DNA of 64,000 bases from an uncultured Bacilli bacterium (GTDB lineage Bacteria > Bacillota_I > Bacilli_A > RF39 > UBA660), in contig CAKPCH010000006.1 in the NCBI GenBank assembly GCA_934141535.1, forward strand, positions 62,001 to 126,000, written 5' to 3'. The notes beneath the pieces were generated by a model. That model ran no database searches and was not told the DNA's origin. It saw only the letters and a program-made list of their open reading frames with translations. Numbering within the stretch: the stretch's first letter is position 1; the number at the start of each line of letters is the position of its first letter. A program made the position numbers and the translations under genes. Shown here piece after piece: positions 1-8,398 of the stretch.

Positions 1-1644
1 CTGAACTTCATTTTCAACTACATCAGCACTATCTTGAAGAGCTCTGTTAATATATTCTTGTTCTAGATATGAACTAATATATTTAATATCTTCTATATTA
101 TCTGCAAAAAATCTAATTTGTTTATTATTGTTAAAGCAATGAGGACAGTCTTTATATTTTTCCCAAACTGACAAATTCTTTTTATTTATAAAAAATATTA
201 TTTTCAAATCATCATAACTATGAAATGTAAGTAATTGTAAAAGTGCATTATCAGTAAATGCTGATGATTCAATATCTTGACCCATAATAGCAGTAACGTT
301 TTTATTATTAAACGAATAACCTATAGGAACATTCTTAAGTATTTTAGATTCATTAATTAATTTTTCTAGTGAACTTTTTAAATTATCCTCTTCTTCCATT
401 GTAAAATCTTCTTCATTAAAATTAACATTTAAATCAAGAGGTAAAGACCCACTACCTACTCTTATAGTTAAAAAATCTTGTTGATCATTTCTTCTTTCCC
501 ATAAGTTTCTTTTTTTATTTATTATTATATTTTGACATTCATCAAGTGTTATTAAATTTTCTTTCAATATCTGAGTTTGTTCAACAGAGACATTATAGAT
601 TTCTTTTTTCTTTCTTTCTAAATATTGACTATACTTCTTTTGCCTTTCTTTTTCCTGTTTTTTTTCTAATCTTTTTTGATATTTTCTTGTTAAGTTAGGC
701 CATAAGAATGAAGATAATAACATGGCTACACTTGTTATAAGACCAGATAAAGATTGTCCTAATGTTTGTTGCCTAGAAATCAATTTAGATAATGTATTTA
801 TAAGAGTTATAACCGAAGTAATTCCCATTGTAAGTGCTGGACCGAGTGTTAATAAAAGAGGCATTTCTTGTTTTTCATGTTTCTTAGGTGGTGGTGTTAC
901 TGTGAGTTCATATGTCTCTATGAATCTTCTAAGTCTAGGTTTCTTAAAAAAATAATCTTCATCTTTATAAAAATCAATTTCCTTTACTGTATCACTATCT
1001 GGTATTGGTGATTGTACTTTCAAATCTGATTCAAAAACAGCTTCGACAAATGAATTATTTAATGTAACAAAATTAGAAGGATTATTTATAGAAATCATAC
1101 CATTCATTAAAGTTATTCTTAATCCTAAAATAAAAATAGCATCCCCATTATTAAGCTTTGCAGTTAATCTTGTTAATAAATTATTGTTAACATATATATT
1201 TGATTGTTGTTTTATATTTATAATCCATTCATTGTTAATAAAATTAATTATAGCATATTCATTAAATATATAAGAATTATTATATATAATATCACTTGTT
1301 GTATCTCTACCAACTACTAATTTAGTATTATTATTTATTTTATAATATTTAATTGTACTATCATAAAACTCTTCTATATACAAAAACATTTTAGTATTAT
1401 TATACTCTAAAAAATAGAAATAGTTTGGTTTTAAAATAGTGTGATCTATATATGCATTATTAAAAATAATTTTAGTATCATCATTATTCTTCATGACCCA
1501 ATTATTATCTATTGCTTCTATATTTATTATATTTGCATTATTATTTAATTCGTCAACTAACCAGAAACTTCCTTCTATTTTTTGTGGTAGTATTAATTTT
1601 TGTAACCTATTTTTATTAAATAAAACTAAACTAATAGCACTCAT
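1..1644 (-). CDS. essC: EssC-type type VII secretion ATPase, N-terminal part (cut by left edge)
   Basis: The minus-strand frame is open for 548 codons from an ATG at 1644 to base 1, so the C-terminus lies outside the window. The visible part has two FHA-like regions (GRDTTSD near residues 112-118), two membrane segments (about 262-283 and 300-317), a Lys/Glu-rich coiled stretch, and then the block preceding the ATPase domains (WERRNDQQDF followed by RVGSGSLP). This order is that of EssC/YukB, the membrane FtsK/SpoIIIE-type motor of Firmicutes T7SSb, which exports WXG100 proteins. The family is about 1,480 residues, so the three ATPase domains are off-window. GAGAGG lies 10 bases before this ATG; an in-frame ATG at 1653 is only 1 base from it. 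Family call is fairly sure; substrates are unknown. Confidence 0.85.
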   Translation of the reverse strand, partial: MSAISLVLFNKNRLQKLILPQKIEGSFWLVDELNNNANIINIEAIDNNWVMKNNDDTKIIFNNAYIDHTILKPNYFYFLEYNNTKMFLYIEEFYDSTIKYYKINNNTKLVVGRDTTSDIIYNNSYIFNEYAIINFINNEWIINIKQQSNIYVNNNLLTRLTAKLNNGDAIFILGLRITLMNGMISINNPSNFVTLNNSFVEAVFESDLKVQSPIPDSDTVKEIDFYKDEDYFFKKPRLRRFIETYELTVTPPPKKHEKQEMPLLLTLGPALTMGITSVITLINTLSKLISRQQTLGQSLSGLITSVAMLLSSFLWPNLTRKYQKRLEKKQEKERQKKYSQYLERKKKEIYNVSVEQTQILKENLITLDECQNIIINKKRNLWERRNDQQDFLTIRVGSGSLPLDLNVNFNEEDFTMEEEDNLKSSLEKLINESKILKNVPIGYSFNNKNVTAIMGQDIESSAFTDNALLQLLTFHSYDDLKIIFFINKKNLSVWEKYKDCPHCFNNNKQIRFFADNIEDIKYISSYLEQEYINRALQDSADVVENEVQ

Positions 1645-1677
1645 AAACAGCATACCTCTCTATTCTACTCTATAAAG

Positions 1678-1683
1678 ATTATA
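1678..1683 (-). promoter_or_regulatory. Possible -10 box for essC
   Basis: TATAAT on the minus strand about 30 bases before the essC start. The only upstream partner, TTAAAC at 16 bases, is weak. Confidence 0.35.
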
Positions 1684-1726
1684 CAATTAAAGTTTTTATG
1701 TTTAATAATAAATTCCAAAATAGAAT

Positions 1727-1754
1727 ATTAAAAGAGGTCTTTAAAAGATCTCTT
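1727..1754 (-). terminator. Intrinsic terminator after ffh
   Basis: AAGAGATC pairs with GACCTCTT (one mismatch) and is followed by TTTT. It overlaps the ffh stop codon. Confidence 0.6.
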
Positions 1755-3057
1755 AGAAAGGCATTTTCATATTACCATTTTTCATCATTTTCATCATTTT
1801 TTTCATTTGTTCAAATTGAGTAAGTAATCTATTTACTTCTTCTACACTTCTTGCAGATCCCTTAGCTATTCTTGTTTTTCTTGATGCTTTTAAAACTTCA
1901 GGATGTTGTCTTTCATAAGGTGTCATAGAAAGAATTATTGCTTCTATATGTGCCATATCTTTTGGGTCAATTTTAACGCCTTTTAACTCTTTAGGAACAC
2001 CTGGTATTAATTTAATTAAATTTTCTAGGGGTCCTAATCTTTTTATTTGTTTAAATGTACTTAAAAAGTCTTCTAAATCAAATTTACCTTGTTGCATCTT
2101 TTTAGCAGTTCTTTTAGCCTCTTCTTCATCTATAGCATTCTCAGCCTTTTCTATCATAGTCATAATATCACCCATGCCTAGAATACGAGTAGCCATTCTA
2201 TCTGGATAAAATTCATCAAGGCCATCCATTTTTTCACTTACACCAATAAATTTAATTGGTACATTAGTTAAATGTCTAATAGAAAGAGCAGCACCACCTC
2301 TTGTATCACCATCAAGTTTAGTTAATATTGCTCCAGTTAAAGGTAATTCGTTATTAAATCCTTCTATTACATTAACAGCATCTTGTCCAACCATACTATC
2401 TAAAACCAATATAATTTCATTAGGTTTTACTGTTTCATTTATTTTCTTTAATTCATCCATAAGTGCTTCATCTATATGAAGTCTACCTGCTGTATCTATT
2501 AATACATAATCATAACCTTTTTCTTTAGCATACTTAATAGCATTACTAGCAATATCTACTGGATTACCTTTACCTTCATCATATACTTCTATATTTAATT
2601 CCTTACCAATTGTTTTTAACTGATCAATAGCAGCTGGTCTATAAACATCACATGCTACAAGTAATGGATTTTTCTTATATTTTTTTCTAAGTAACAAAGC
2701 AAGTTTACCAATAGTAGTAGTTTTACCACTTCCTTGAAGTCCTACTAACATAAGTATAGATGGATTACCTTTTATATATAAATCCTCTTTTTCTCCACCT
2801 AAAAGTTCTACTAACTCATCTTTTAATATTTTTACAAATTGTTCACCTGGTTTTAAACTCTTACTAACCTCTTCACCAAGCGCTTTTTCTTTTACATTAC
2901 TAATAAACTCTTTTACTACTTTATAATTAACATCAGCCTCAAGAAGCGCTAATCTAATTTCTCTTGTTACTTCACTTATATTATCTTCAGTTATTTTTCC
3001 ATAACCCTTTATCTTATTTACAGCACTCTGTAATCTTTCTCCTAAACTTTCAAACAT
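1753..3057 (-). CDS. ffh: Signal recognition particle protein Ffh (SRP54 GTPase)
   Basis: Ffh binds signal peptides and 4.5S/scRNA in the cytosol and delivers ribosome-nascent chains to FtsY. The sequence shows an N-terminal four-helix domain, then a GTPase with the P-loop GLQGSGKT (106-113), DVYRPAA (137-143), DTAGRL (188-193) and TKLDGD (246-251), then an M domain ending in a Met/Lys-rich tail (MMKMMKNGNMKMPF). At 434 residues it matches the family. GGTGAT precedes the ATG. A hairpin with a T-run at 3081-3102 separates it from the upstream genes, and a TATAAT at 3074-3079 could supply its own promoter. Confidence 0.97.
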   Translation of the reverse strand: MFESLGERLQSAVNKIKGYGKITEDNISEVTREIRLALLEADVNYKVVKEFISNVKEKALGEEVSKSLKPGEQFVKILKDELVELLGGEKEDLYIKGNPSILMLVGLQGSGKTTTIGKLALLLRKKYKKNPLLVACDVYRPAAIDQLKTIGKELNIEVYDEGKGNPVDIASNAIKYAKEKGYDYVLIDTAGRLHIDEALMDELKKINETVKPNEIILVLDSMVGQDAVNVIEGFNNELPLTGAILTKLDGDTRGGAALSIRHLTNVPIKFIGVSEKMDGLDEFYPDRMATRILGMGDIMTMIEKAENAIDEEEAKRTAKKMQQGKFDLEDFLSTFKQIKRLGPLENLIKLIPGVPKELKGVKIDPKDMAHIEAIILSMTPYERQHPEVLKASRKTRIAKGSARSVEEVNRLLTQFEQMKKMMKMMKNGNMKMPF

Positions 3058-3073
3058 ATTATCACCAATTAAT

Positions 3074-3079
3074 ATTATA
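3074..3079 (-). promoter_or_regulatory. Possible -10 box for ffh
   Basis: TATAAT just after the 3081-3102 terminator and 17 bases before ffh. No good -35 box is visible. Confidence 0.35.
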
Positions 3080-3080
3080 C

Positions 3081-3102
3081 AAAAAAAAGGACTAATTTGT
3101 CC
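3081..3102 (-). terminator. Intrinsic terminator between the S11 carboxypeptidase gene and ffh
   Basis: GGAC-AAATTA-GTCC followed by eight T on the minus strand. It marks the end of the ftsY-led operon. Confidence 0.65.
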
Positions 3103-3132
3103 ATAAGTTTATTATTGATATTGTTATTAATT

Positions 3133-4707
3133 TTATTTTTTATCTATTAAATCTTTAGAAATGTAATTATCAGTACAATATTTAAATAGTTTATTATAGT
3201 ATTTAATTGTTTCCTTAGACATTTCTCTTTTATAAAGTTTTAACTTAGTATATAAATCTTGTAAATCTGAAAGTGATTTAAAATTTATTTTTTGAAAACT
3301 TCTATCTATAAAATCCTTTTCAAATTTCTCTTTATCACTAGAAGTATAATTTACACTTTTCAAAGTATCAAAGAATAGATTTATATTTGTTGTACTTTTA
3401 ATAATCTTTAATTTTTTTTCTAAACTATTCTCTTCTTTTATAAGTTTTGTTGCTGCAGTTGTTGTTTTGAGTGCTAACTTATCCATTTTCTTTTGTTCTT
3501 TATTTAATTTTGAAGTACGTTTCTTTTTTCTAATCTTCTTTATTTTTTTTATAATTTTCTTTTGCCACTTTAAAAATATAACAAATAAGATTATTCCTAT
3601 TACAACAAATATAATAGTACCTATTTTAATATACACTTTAGCATTATATTCTATATCTTTATTTAATGTAACATTAATTGTTTTTATTAAATCCGAATCA
3701 TAATAAATACTTACCTTACCTAAAGTGGAATTTTTTGGTATTAATATATTTATCTCATTTTTACCACTATATTTATAAGTAATAAGTGTAGGATCTATAT
3801 CATTTTCTAAATAAAGTTTTGTATCTATATTAACATTATAGTTATCAGTTTTACCATTTTTTATAGGTATATCAAAATTTATATTATAGTCTTTATAGCT
3901 ATAATTATTAAAGAAATACTGATATAAATAAGAATTATCACTTAATAATGAGGTATAGCCTGAATTATGAAGAGTTGTAATTATATATGTTACTCCATCT
4001 TTTTTACTATAAGATACTAAAGAAAATTCTGCTTCTTTAGTATATCCTGATTTAGATCCATTTATTATACTTGTATCTATACCATATTTAGATTCACTTA
4101 AATGAAGAGGACCTCCAAACTCTATATCTAAATTATCTATTATGTAATAATCAGTACTTATAATTTCTTTAAATGTTTTATTTTTCAAACAATATTCCAT
4201 TATTTTAGTTATATCATATGCAGTTGAATAATTATCTTTATCTTTTCCCACAGGATTAGAAAAATTAGTATGAGTAAGACCTAATTCACGTACTTTTTGA
4301 TTCATTAAGTTTACAAACTCTTCTTCTGTTTTAGTAGTAGCTCTAACTGCAGCATTAACAGCATCACTACCACTTTTAACAAGTATTCCATATAATAAAT
4401 CTTTAATACTTACTTCATAACCTTCTTGAAGACCTATTGTTGTATATTCATACATATCCCTTAAATCCTCATCTTTTATTTTAACTAAAGTATTTAAATC
4501 ATCATTATTTTCTATTACTATTATAGCAGTCATTATCTTAGTAAGACTTGCTACTCTAGTTTCTTTATAAGCATCTTTCTCATACATAATTCTATCTTCT
4601 GTTAAATTATAAACAAAAGCATTTTTTGAATTTATATCTAATTCAATAGCACATATTTTATTAATACAAAGAAAAAAAGATATTATAAATAATATTATTT
4701 TTTTCAT
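3133..4707 (-). CDS. D-alanyl-D-alanine carboxypeptidase-like protein (peptidase S11) with cytoplasmic tail
   Basis: S11 enzymes trim the terminal D-Ala from peptidoglycan stem peptides outside the membrane. A signal peptide (1-20) precedes the S11 domain with SLTK (54-57) as SxxK and KSG (219-221) as KTG. The middle motif reads SGS (112-114), so the usual SxN asparagine is missing. After a membrane helix near 356-378 there is an unusual tail of about 145 residues, starting with a strongly basic stretch (KKIIKKIKKIRKKKR) and presumably cytoplasmic. The gene lies 36 bases behind the HerA-like gene, at the end of the ftsY operon. A second S11 gene is at 43782-44933. Family call is sure; activity is uncertain because of the motif change. 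Confidence 0.88.
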   Translation of the reverse strand: MKKIILFIISFFLCINKICAIELDINSKNAFVYNLTEDRIMYEKDAYKETRVASLTKIMTAIIVIENNDDLNTLVKIKDEDLRDMYEYTTIGLQEGYEVSIKDLLYGILVKSGSDAVNAAVRATTKTEEEFVNLMNQKVRELGLTHTNFSNPVGKDKDNYSTAYDITKIMEYCLKNKTFKEIISTDYYIIDNLDIEFGGPLHLSESKYGIDTSIINGSKSGYTKEAEFSLVSYSKKDGVTYIITTLHNSGYTSLLSDNSYLYQYFFNNYSYKDYNINFDIPIKNGKTDNYNVNIDTKLYLENDIDPTLITYKYSGKNEINILIPKNSTLGKVSIYYDSDLIKTINVTLNKDIEYNAKVYIKIGTIIFVVIGIILFVIFLKWQKKIIKKIKKIRKKKRTSKLNKEQKKMDKLALKTTTAATKLIKEENSLEKKLKIIKSTTNINLFFDTLKSVNYTSSDKEKFEKDFIDRSFQKINFKSLSDLQDLYTKLKLYKREMSKETIKYYNKLFKYCTDNYISKDLIDKK

Positions 4708-4743
4708 ATAATCTACTACTTTCTACTGTAGTAAAATGGCAAG

Positions 4744-6498
4744 TTACCTACCTTGCCATACATTTACTACATTAACATTACTTGAATGAGGTTCTGGATT
4801 TGGAAGTGGCATTTTTATAATCATTGGAACCTTAAATGCCCTACCAAAAGCTACGCACATACCAGGTTGCAAACTTTTTTGCTTTTCCATTATTTCAGCA
4901 CTCATATTAGGTAACATTTTTTTAATATACTCTAAATCTCTTGGATGTGTCATTTTAAATATTAGAAAATTACTTATCTGAGATATAACTGTTTCTGAAA
5001 GTTCAACAGGACGTTGTGATACTAAATTTAATATAAGTCCGAACTTTCTTCCCTCTTTTGCTATACGTTCAAATATATTATAACCAAGTAAGAAATTATC
5101 TTGATCTTGTTGAACATATCTATGAGATTCTTCTAATAGTATATGAAATGGTACTGCACCTCTATTTGAAAGATGCTTAGTAAAATCAAATAACATCTTA
5201 GAATATATCTTAACTATTGTTTTAGCAAGTCTATCATCTATATCCTCTAAATTAAAATTTATAATTTGAGATTTTCTATTATTTTTAGCAACTAAGCTTG
5301 CTACATATTGAGGAAGAGTTACATAAGTTGGATATTCAAAATAATCTCTTGCATCACTTATAGCAATCGAATGAAGTCTAACTTTTAAAGTAATAGCTTC
5401 ATCATACAATTTATTATTTCTTAAAAATCCATCACAAATAAGAGTAAAATCTAAAGCTTTTTGTAATTCATCCATACCAAATTTATGATCATTAGGAGCT
5501 TCATAATTATCTAATTTTTCATCAATAAAACTTGTAATATACTGAGTAATTAATACATTTTCAGTAAACTCACCATTTCTATCAATAGTAAAGCATTCTC
5601 TAAATTTTCTTACATAACCTACCCCTTGTATTGGAGCATCCAAATTAAATTGTTCTGTTTGACAACCTGCTATTATTGTAAATATATCATTTCTTTTACT
5701 ACTAGCAGTCTGATTAGTATACAAAGTATCTAGAATAGCTTTAGCTATTAAATGATTTTTATATTTTATAGCATCCTCATTATCAAATGAAATAATACGA
5801 GCAAGTTTAATCATCTTCTCAATTATTTGAAGTTGTGAATGTTTTTCTGCTTGAAGAAGCAAGGCAAAATCATCTATGCCAAGAAGCCATAATGGTATTC
5901 TAATAAGCTCTCCATTAACATCTTCCTTTGAAGTAGTATAATACTTAAATTGATAATTTGGATTTACTTCACTAAGCCTTTCAAAAGCATTATGATATTC
6001 TCCATATGCATCAAATATCATATAATTAGCTCTAAATGGGTTAAAGTTTGGATTATAAAATAAACTTTGTACAAAGCTTGCTACACCATAAGACTTACCA
6101 CTACCAGTATTACCAAATATAGCAAAATGATTACTACAAATATCATTAATATTAACATATATAGGTTTATCATTATAAAGTGGACTTACACCTAACTTAA
6201 ACATTCCCTCTTCATCACGACCAGTTATTAATTCTAACTCATCCTCATTAATCATTCTAATAGAAGATTCTAAAGTTGGCTTTCTAAGTACACCTAAAGT
6301 AAACTTATTATTTTCTATTACGCCTAAAAAATTTACTTTAATTATTTCTTTAGATACATCAACTACTTCACTTAAAATCTTTTTAGATGAATCTTCAAGT
6401 ATAACATACATATTCATCAAATCCATATTTAATGGAGTACCTTCCTTGATACTAATGTGCGCTACACTATCACTAATATACACTATCTTTCCAAACAT
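4744..6498 (-). CDS. HerA-like/DUF87 ATPase
   Basis: The protein has an N-terminal beta-barrel-like segment (HAS-barrel type), a Walker A GNTGSGKS (129-136), a Walker B region HILLEESHRY and the late motif SQRPVELSETVISQ. This combination is that of the hexameric HerA-type translocases of the FtsK/HerA superfamily. In archaea HerA works with the nuclease NurA in DNA end processing; no NurA was recognised in the window. It is 9 bases downstream of ylxM in the ftsY operon. The ATPase assignment is firm; a role in DNA repair is only inferred from the family. Confidence 0.85.
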   Translation of the reverse strand: MFGKIVYISDSVAHISIKEGTPLNMDLMNMYVILEDSSKKILSEVVDVSKEIIKVNFLGVIENNKFTLGVLRKPTLESSIRMINEDELELITGRDEEGMFKLGVSPLYNDKPIYVNINDICSNHFAIFGNTGSGKSYGVASFVQSLFYNPNFNPFRANYMIFDAYGEYHNAFERLSEVNPNYQFKYYTTSKEDVNGELIRIPLWLLGIDDFALLLQAEKHSQLQIIEKMIKLARIISFDNEDAIKYKNHLIAKAILDTLYTNQTASSKRNDIFTIIAGCQTEQFNLDAPIQGVGYVRKFRECFTIDRNGEFTENVLITQYITSFIDEKLDNYEAPNDHKFGMDELQKALDFTLICDGFLRNNKLYDEAITLKVRLHSIAISDARDYFEYPTYVTLPQYVASLVAKNNRKSQIINFNLEDIDDRLAKTIVKIYSKMLFDFTKHLSNRGAVPFHILLEESHRYVQQDQDNFLLGYNIFERIAKEGRKFGLILNLVSQRPVELSETVISQISNFLIFKMTHPRDLEYIKKMLPNMSAEIMEKQKSLQPGMCVAFGRAFKVPMIIKMPLPNPEPHSSNVNVVNVWQGR

Positions 6499-6507
6499 AA
6501 AATCTCC

Positions 6508-6792
6508 CTATATTAATTCTTCTATTTTATTCTTTAAATCTTCATCAACATTTTCAATTAGTTTTTTTATCTTTTTACTATTTTCATATAACTTTAATTT
6601 AGACTCATAATAATCTAACTTAGCAGTAATATCTTTTATATTTTTATGAACTGCATTTTTACTTACACCAGCATTATCTGCTATTTCTTGTAAAGTTAAA
6701 TTATTAAAATAATAATTTACAAAATATTCTTTTTGTTTATCTGTAAATAATTCACCATAATAATCAAAAAGATATGTGTAATGTATATCCAT
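6508..6792 (-). CDS. ylxM: YlxM-type helix-turn-helix protein (SRP-associated)
   Basis: This 94-residue protein has a sigma-region-4-like helix-turn-helix (YFVNYYFNNLTLQEIADNAG, then VSKNAVHKNI) and a helical C-terminus. Size and sequence fit YlxM/UPF0122, whose gene normally sits beside ffh or ftsY; streptococcal YlxM modulates SRP GTPase activity. Here it lies between ftsY and the HerA-like gene. Its ATG shares one base with the stop of the upstream gene (TAATG), pointing to translational coupling. Confidence 0.9.
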   Translation of the reverse strand: MDIHYTYLFDYYGELFTDKQKEYFVNYYFNNLTLQEIADNAGVSKNAVHKNIKDITAKLDYYESKLKLYENSKKIKKLIENVDEDLKNKIEELI

Positions 6793-7064
6793 TAAAATAT
6801 ATACTCCAATAAAGTAGTAACAAGAATAAATAAACCAACTATTACATATACTGATGTCATATATTTTTTCTTAAAAAATTTCTTATTATTGTATGCCATT
6901 GTAAACATAATCATGGCAAGTATCATATAGAATGCTGGTAGGAATGCATTACTAATTAAAGTTATAACTCCAAATATTATCATAACTTCAACTAATATAG
7001 CTTCTACTAAAAGTCCTACTTCTTTGCTACTATATTCTTTTAAATTTACTATTTTTGTATGCAT
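6792..7064 (-). CDS. Small membrane protein of unknown function
   Basis: I do not recognise this 90-residue protein. It has about 30 soluble residues (KEYSSKEVG) and three hydrophobic segments separated by a KKFFKKKY loop, so it is probably an integral membrane protein with three helices. It lies 8 bases downstream of ftsY and overlaps ylxM by one base. The tight coupling suggests co-expression with the SRP receptor, but no function can be assigned. Confidence 0.8.
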   Translation of the reverse strand: MHTKIVNLKEYSSKEVGLLVEAILVEVMIIFGVITLISNAFLPAFYMILAMIMFTMAYNNKKFFKKKYMTSVYVIVGLFILVTTLLEYIF

Positions 7065-7072
7065 AAATTACC

Positions 7073-8041
7073 TCACATATCCTTAAACAAACCATAGATA
7101 TATTTTTCTATATCAAAAGTTTGTAAATCTTCTTCTTTTTCACCAAGTCCTACAAATTTAACAGGTATATTAACAGCCTCTTTTATAGCAAGGACAATAC
7201 CACCTTTTGCTGTACCATCTAATTTAGTTAAAACAATTCCTGTTATATTTGTTATTTCTTTAAAACTTTTAGCTTGACTAATACCATTTTGTCCTGTAGT
7301 AGCATCTATTACAAGCAAAGTCTCATGTGGTGCGTTTGGTATTAATTTACCAATAACCTTATTCATCTTTTCAAGTTCATTCATAAGATTTACTTTATTT
7401 TGTAATCTACCTGCTGTATCTATTAAAACAACATCATAAGAATCTTTAATAGCTTCATTAAGTCCATCATAAACAACACTAGAAGGATCAGTTGAAGTAC
7501 TTGCTACAACCTTAGTATCGGTTCTCTTGCCCCATTCAATTAATTGTTCAACAGCGCCTGCCCTAAAAGTGTCACCAGCAACCATCATAACCTTCTTACC
7601 CTCTTTTTTAAGTTTATTTGCTATCTTTCCAATAGTAGTTGTCTTACCAACACCATTTACACCAACAAATAAAACAACAGTTGGACCAGAAGGATTATAA
7701 TTAATCTTATTAACAACTATTTCATTATTAACATAAATTATAAACATTTCATCTATTATAACTTCTTTTAAATCTTCACTATTAATAATATTCTCATGCT
7801 TAACACGACGTTTTAATCTATCAATAAATTCCATTACTGTAGATACACCTATATCAGCCATTATAAGAATTTCTTCTAAAGATTCAAAATATTCATTACT
7901 TACTTTCTTATATTTTTGATTTAAAATATTTATTTTATTTGTAAATTCACGTCTAGATTTTTCAAGACCCTTATCATAAATTTCTACATCTTTAACTTCT
8001 TCTTTTTTAAAAATATTTTTAAACTTATCAAATATTCCCAT
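7073..8041 (-). CDS. ftsY: Signal recognition particle receptor FtsY
   Basis: FtsY is the membrane-associated SRP receptor GTPase that pairs with Ffh. The NG domain carries the P-loop GVNGVGKT (127-134), GDTFRAGAVEQL, DTAGRLQNK and TKLDGTAKGG. The acidic A domain is reduced to about 25 residues, as in many Firmicutes, giving 322 residues in all. It is the first gene of a minus-strand operon running through the small membrane protein, ylxM, the HerA-like ATPase and the S11 carboxypeptidase. AGAGGTGG stands before the ATG. Confidence 0.97.
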   Translation of the reverse strand: MGIFDKFKNIFKKEEVKDVEIYDKGLEKSRREFTNKINILNQKYKKVSNEYFESLEEILIMADIGVSTVMEFIDRLKRRVKHENIINSEDLKEVIIDEMFIIYVNNEIVVNKINYNPSGPTVVLFVGVNGVGKTTTIGKIANKLKKEGKKVMMVAGDTFRAGAVEQLIEWGKRTDTKVVASTSTDPSSVVYDGLNEAIKDSYDVVLIDTAGRLQNKVNLMNELEKMNKVIGKLIPNAPHETLLVIDATTGQNGISQAKSFKEITNITGIVLTKLDGTAKGGIVLAIKEAVNIPVKFVGLGEKEEDLQTFDIEKYIYGLFKDM

Positions 8042-8178
8042 TTACCCACCTCTATCATTATAATTTTACTATAAATTGAAAAAAAAATAAATGCTTTTAC
8101 ATTCTTTTAATTAACTTTTATGAATTTATAGTAAATTTATATAGTTTACACATAAATAAAAAAATTAACTCATATTCT

Positions 8179-8207
8179 TTCACCAAATATATTTTTTAGT
8201 GTATAAT
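8179..8207 (+). promoter_or_regulatory. Promoter of the glmS ribozyme-glmS transcript
   Basis: TTCACC (8179-8184), 17-base spacer, TATAAT (8202-8207). It lies about 44 bases before the ribozyme cleavage site. Confidence 0.55.
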
Positions 8208-8244
8208 TATTAGTAAAGATAAAAAGTCAACTGGAGGAATGATT

Positions 8245-8375
8245 TTATCTAGCGCCAGACCTAAAGGTTAACGAGGATTAGTAATTATCGAATATTCGGC
8301 GGATGTTACTACGGTTTTTTGAATCGATAGATATATTACAAAAAGTAAAATCAAAATTACAACAAAAAATATATC
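8245..8375 (+). ncRNA. glmS ribozyme (glucosamine-6-phosphate riboswitch)
   Basis: The leader has the conserved glmS ribozyme blocks in order: AGCGCCAGA (8251-8259, expected self-cleavage between A8251 and G8252), AACGAGGAT (near 8270) and TTATCGAATATTCGGCGGAT (8285-8304). These match the catalytic core of the B. subtilis element. GlcN6P acts as cofactor; the cleaved mRNA is degraded, shutting down glmS. The 3' boundary is approximate. RNase J, the enzyme that degrades the cleaved message in B. subtilis, is encoded at 49306-51009. Confidence 0.92.
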
Positions 8376-8398
8376 GTCATACAAATGGAGGAAAAAAT

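Noticed and set aside
722..955. Plus-strand 77-codon frame
   Set aside because: Antisense to the continuous essC frame; no ribosome-binding site or protein-like composition.
1493..1675. Plus-strand 60-codon frame
   Set aside because: Antisense to the start of essC.
8303..8398. Longer N-terminus for GlmS
   Set aside because: Lies in the glmS ribozyme and would hide the N-terminal catalytic Cys.
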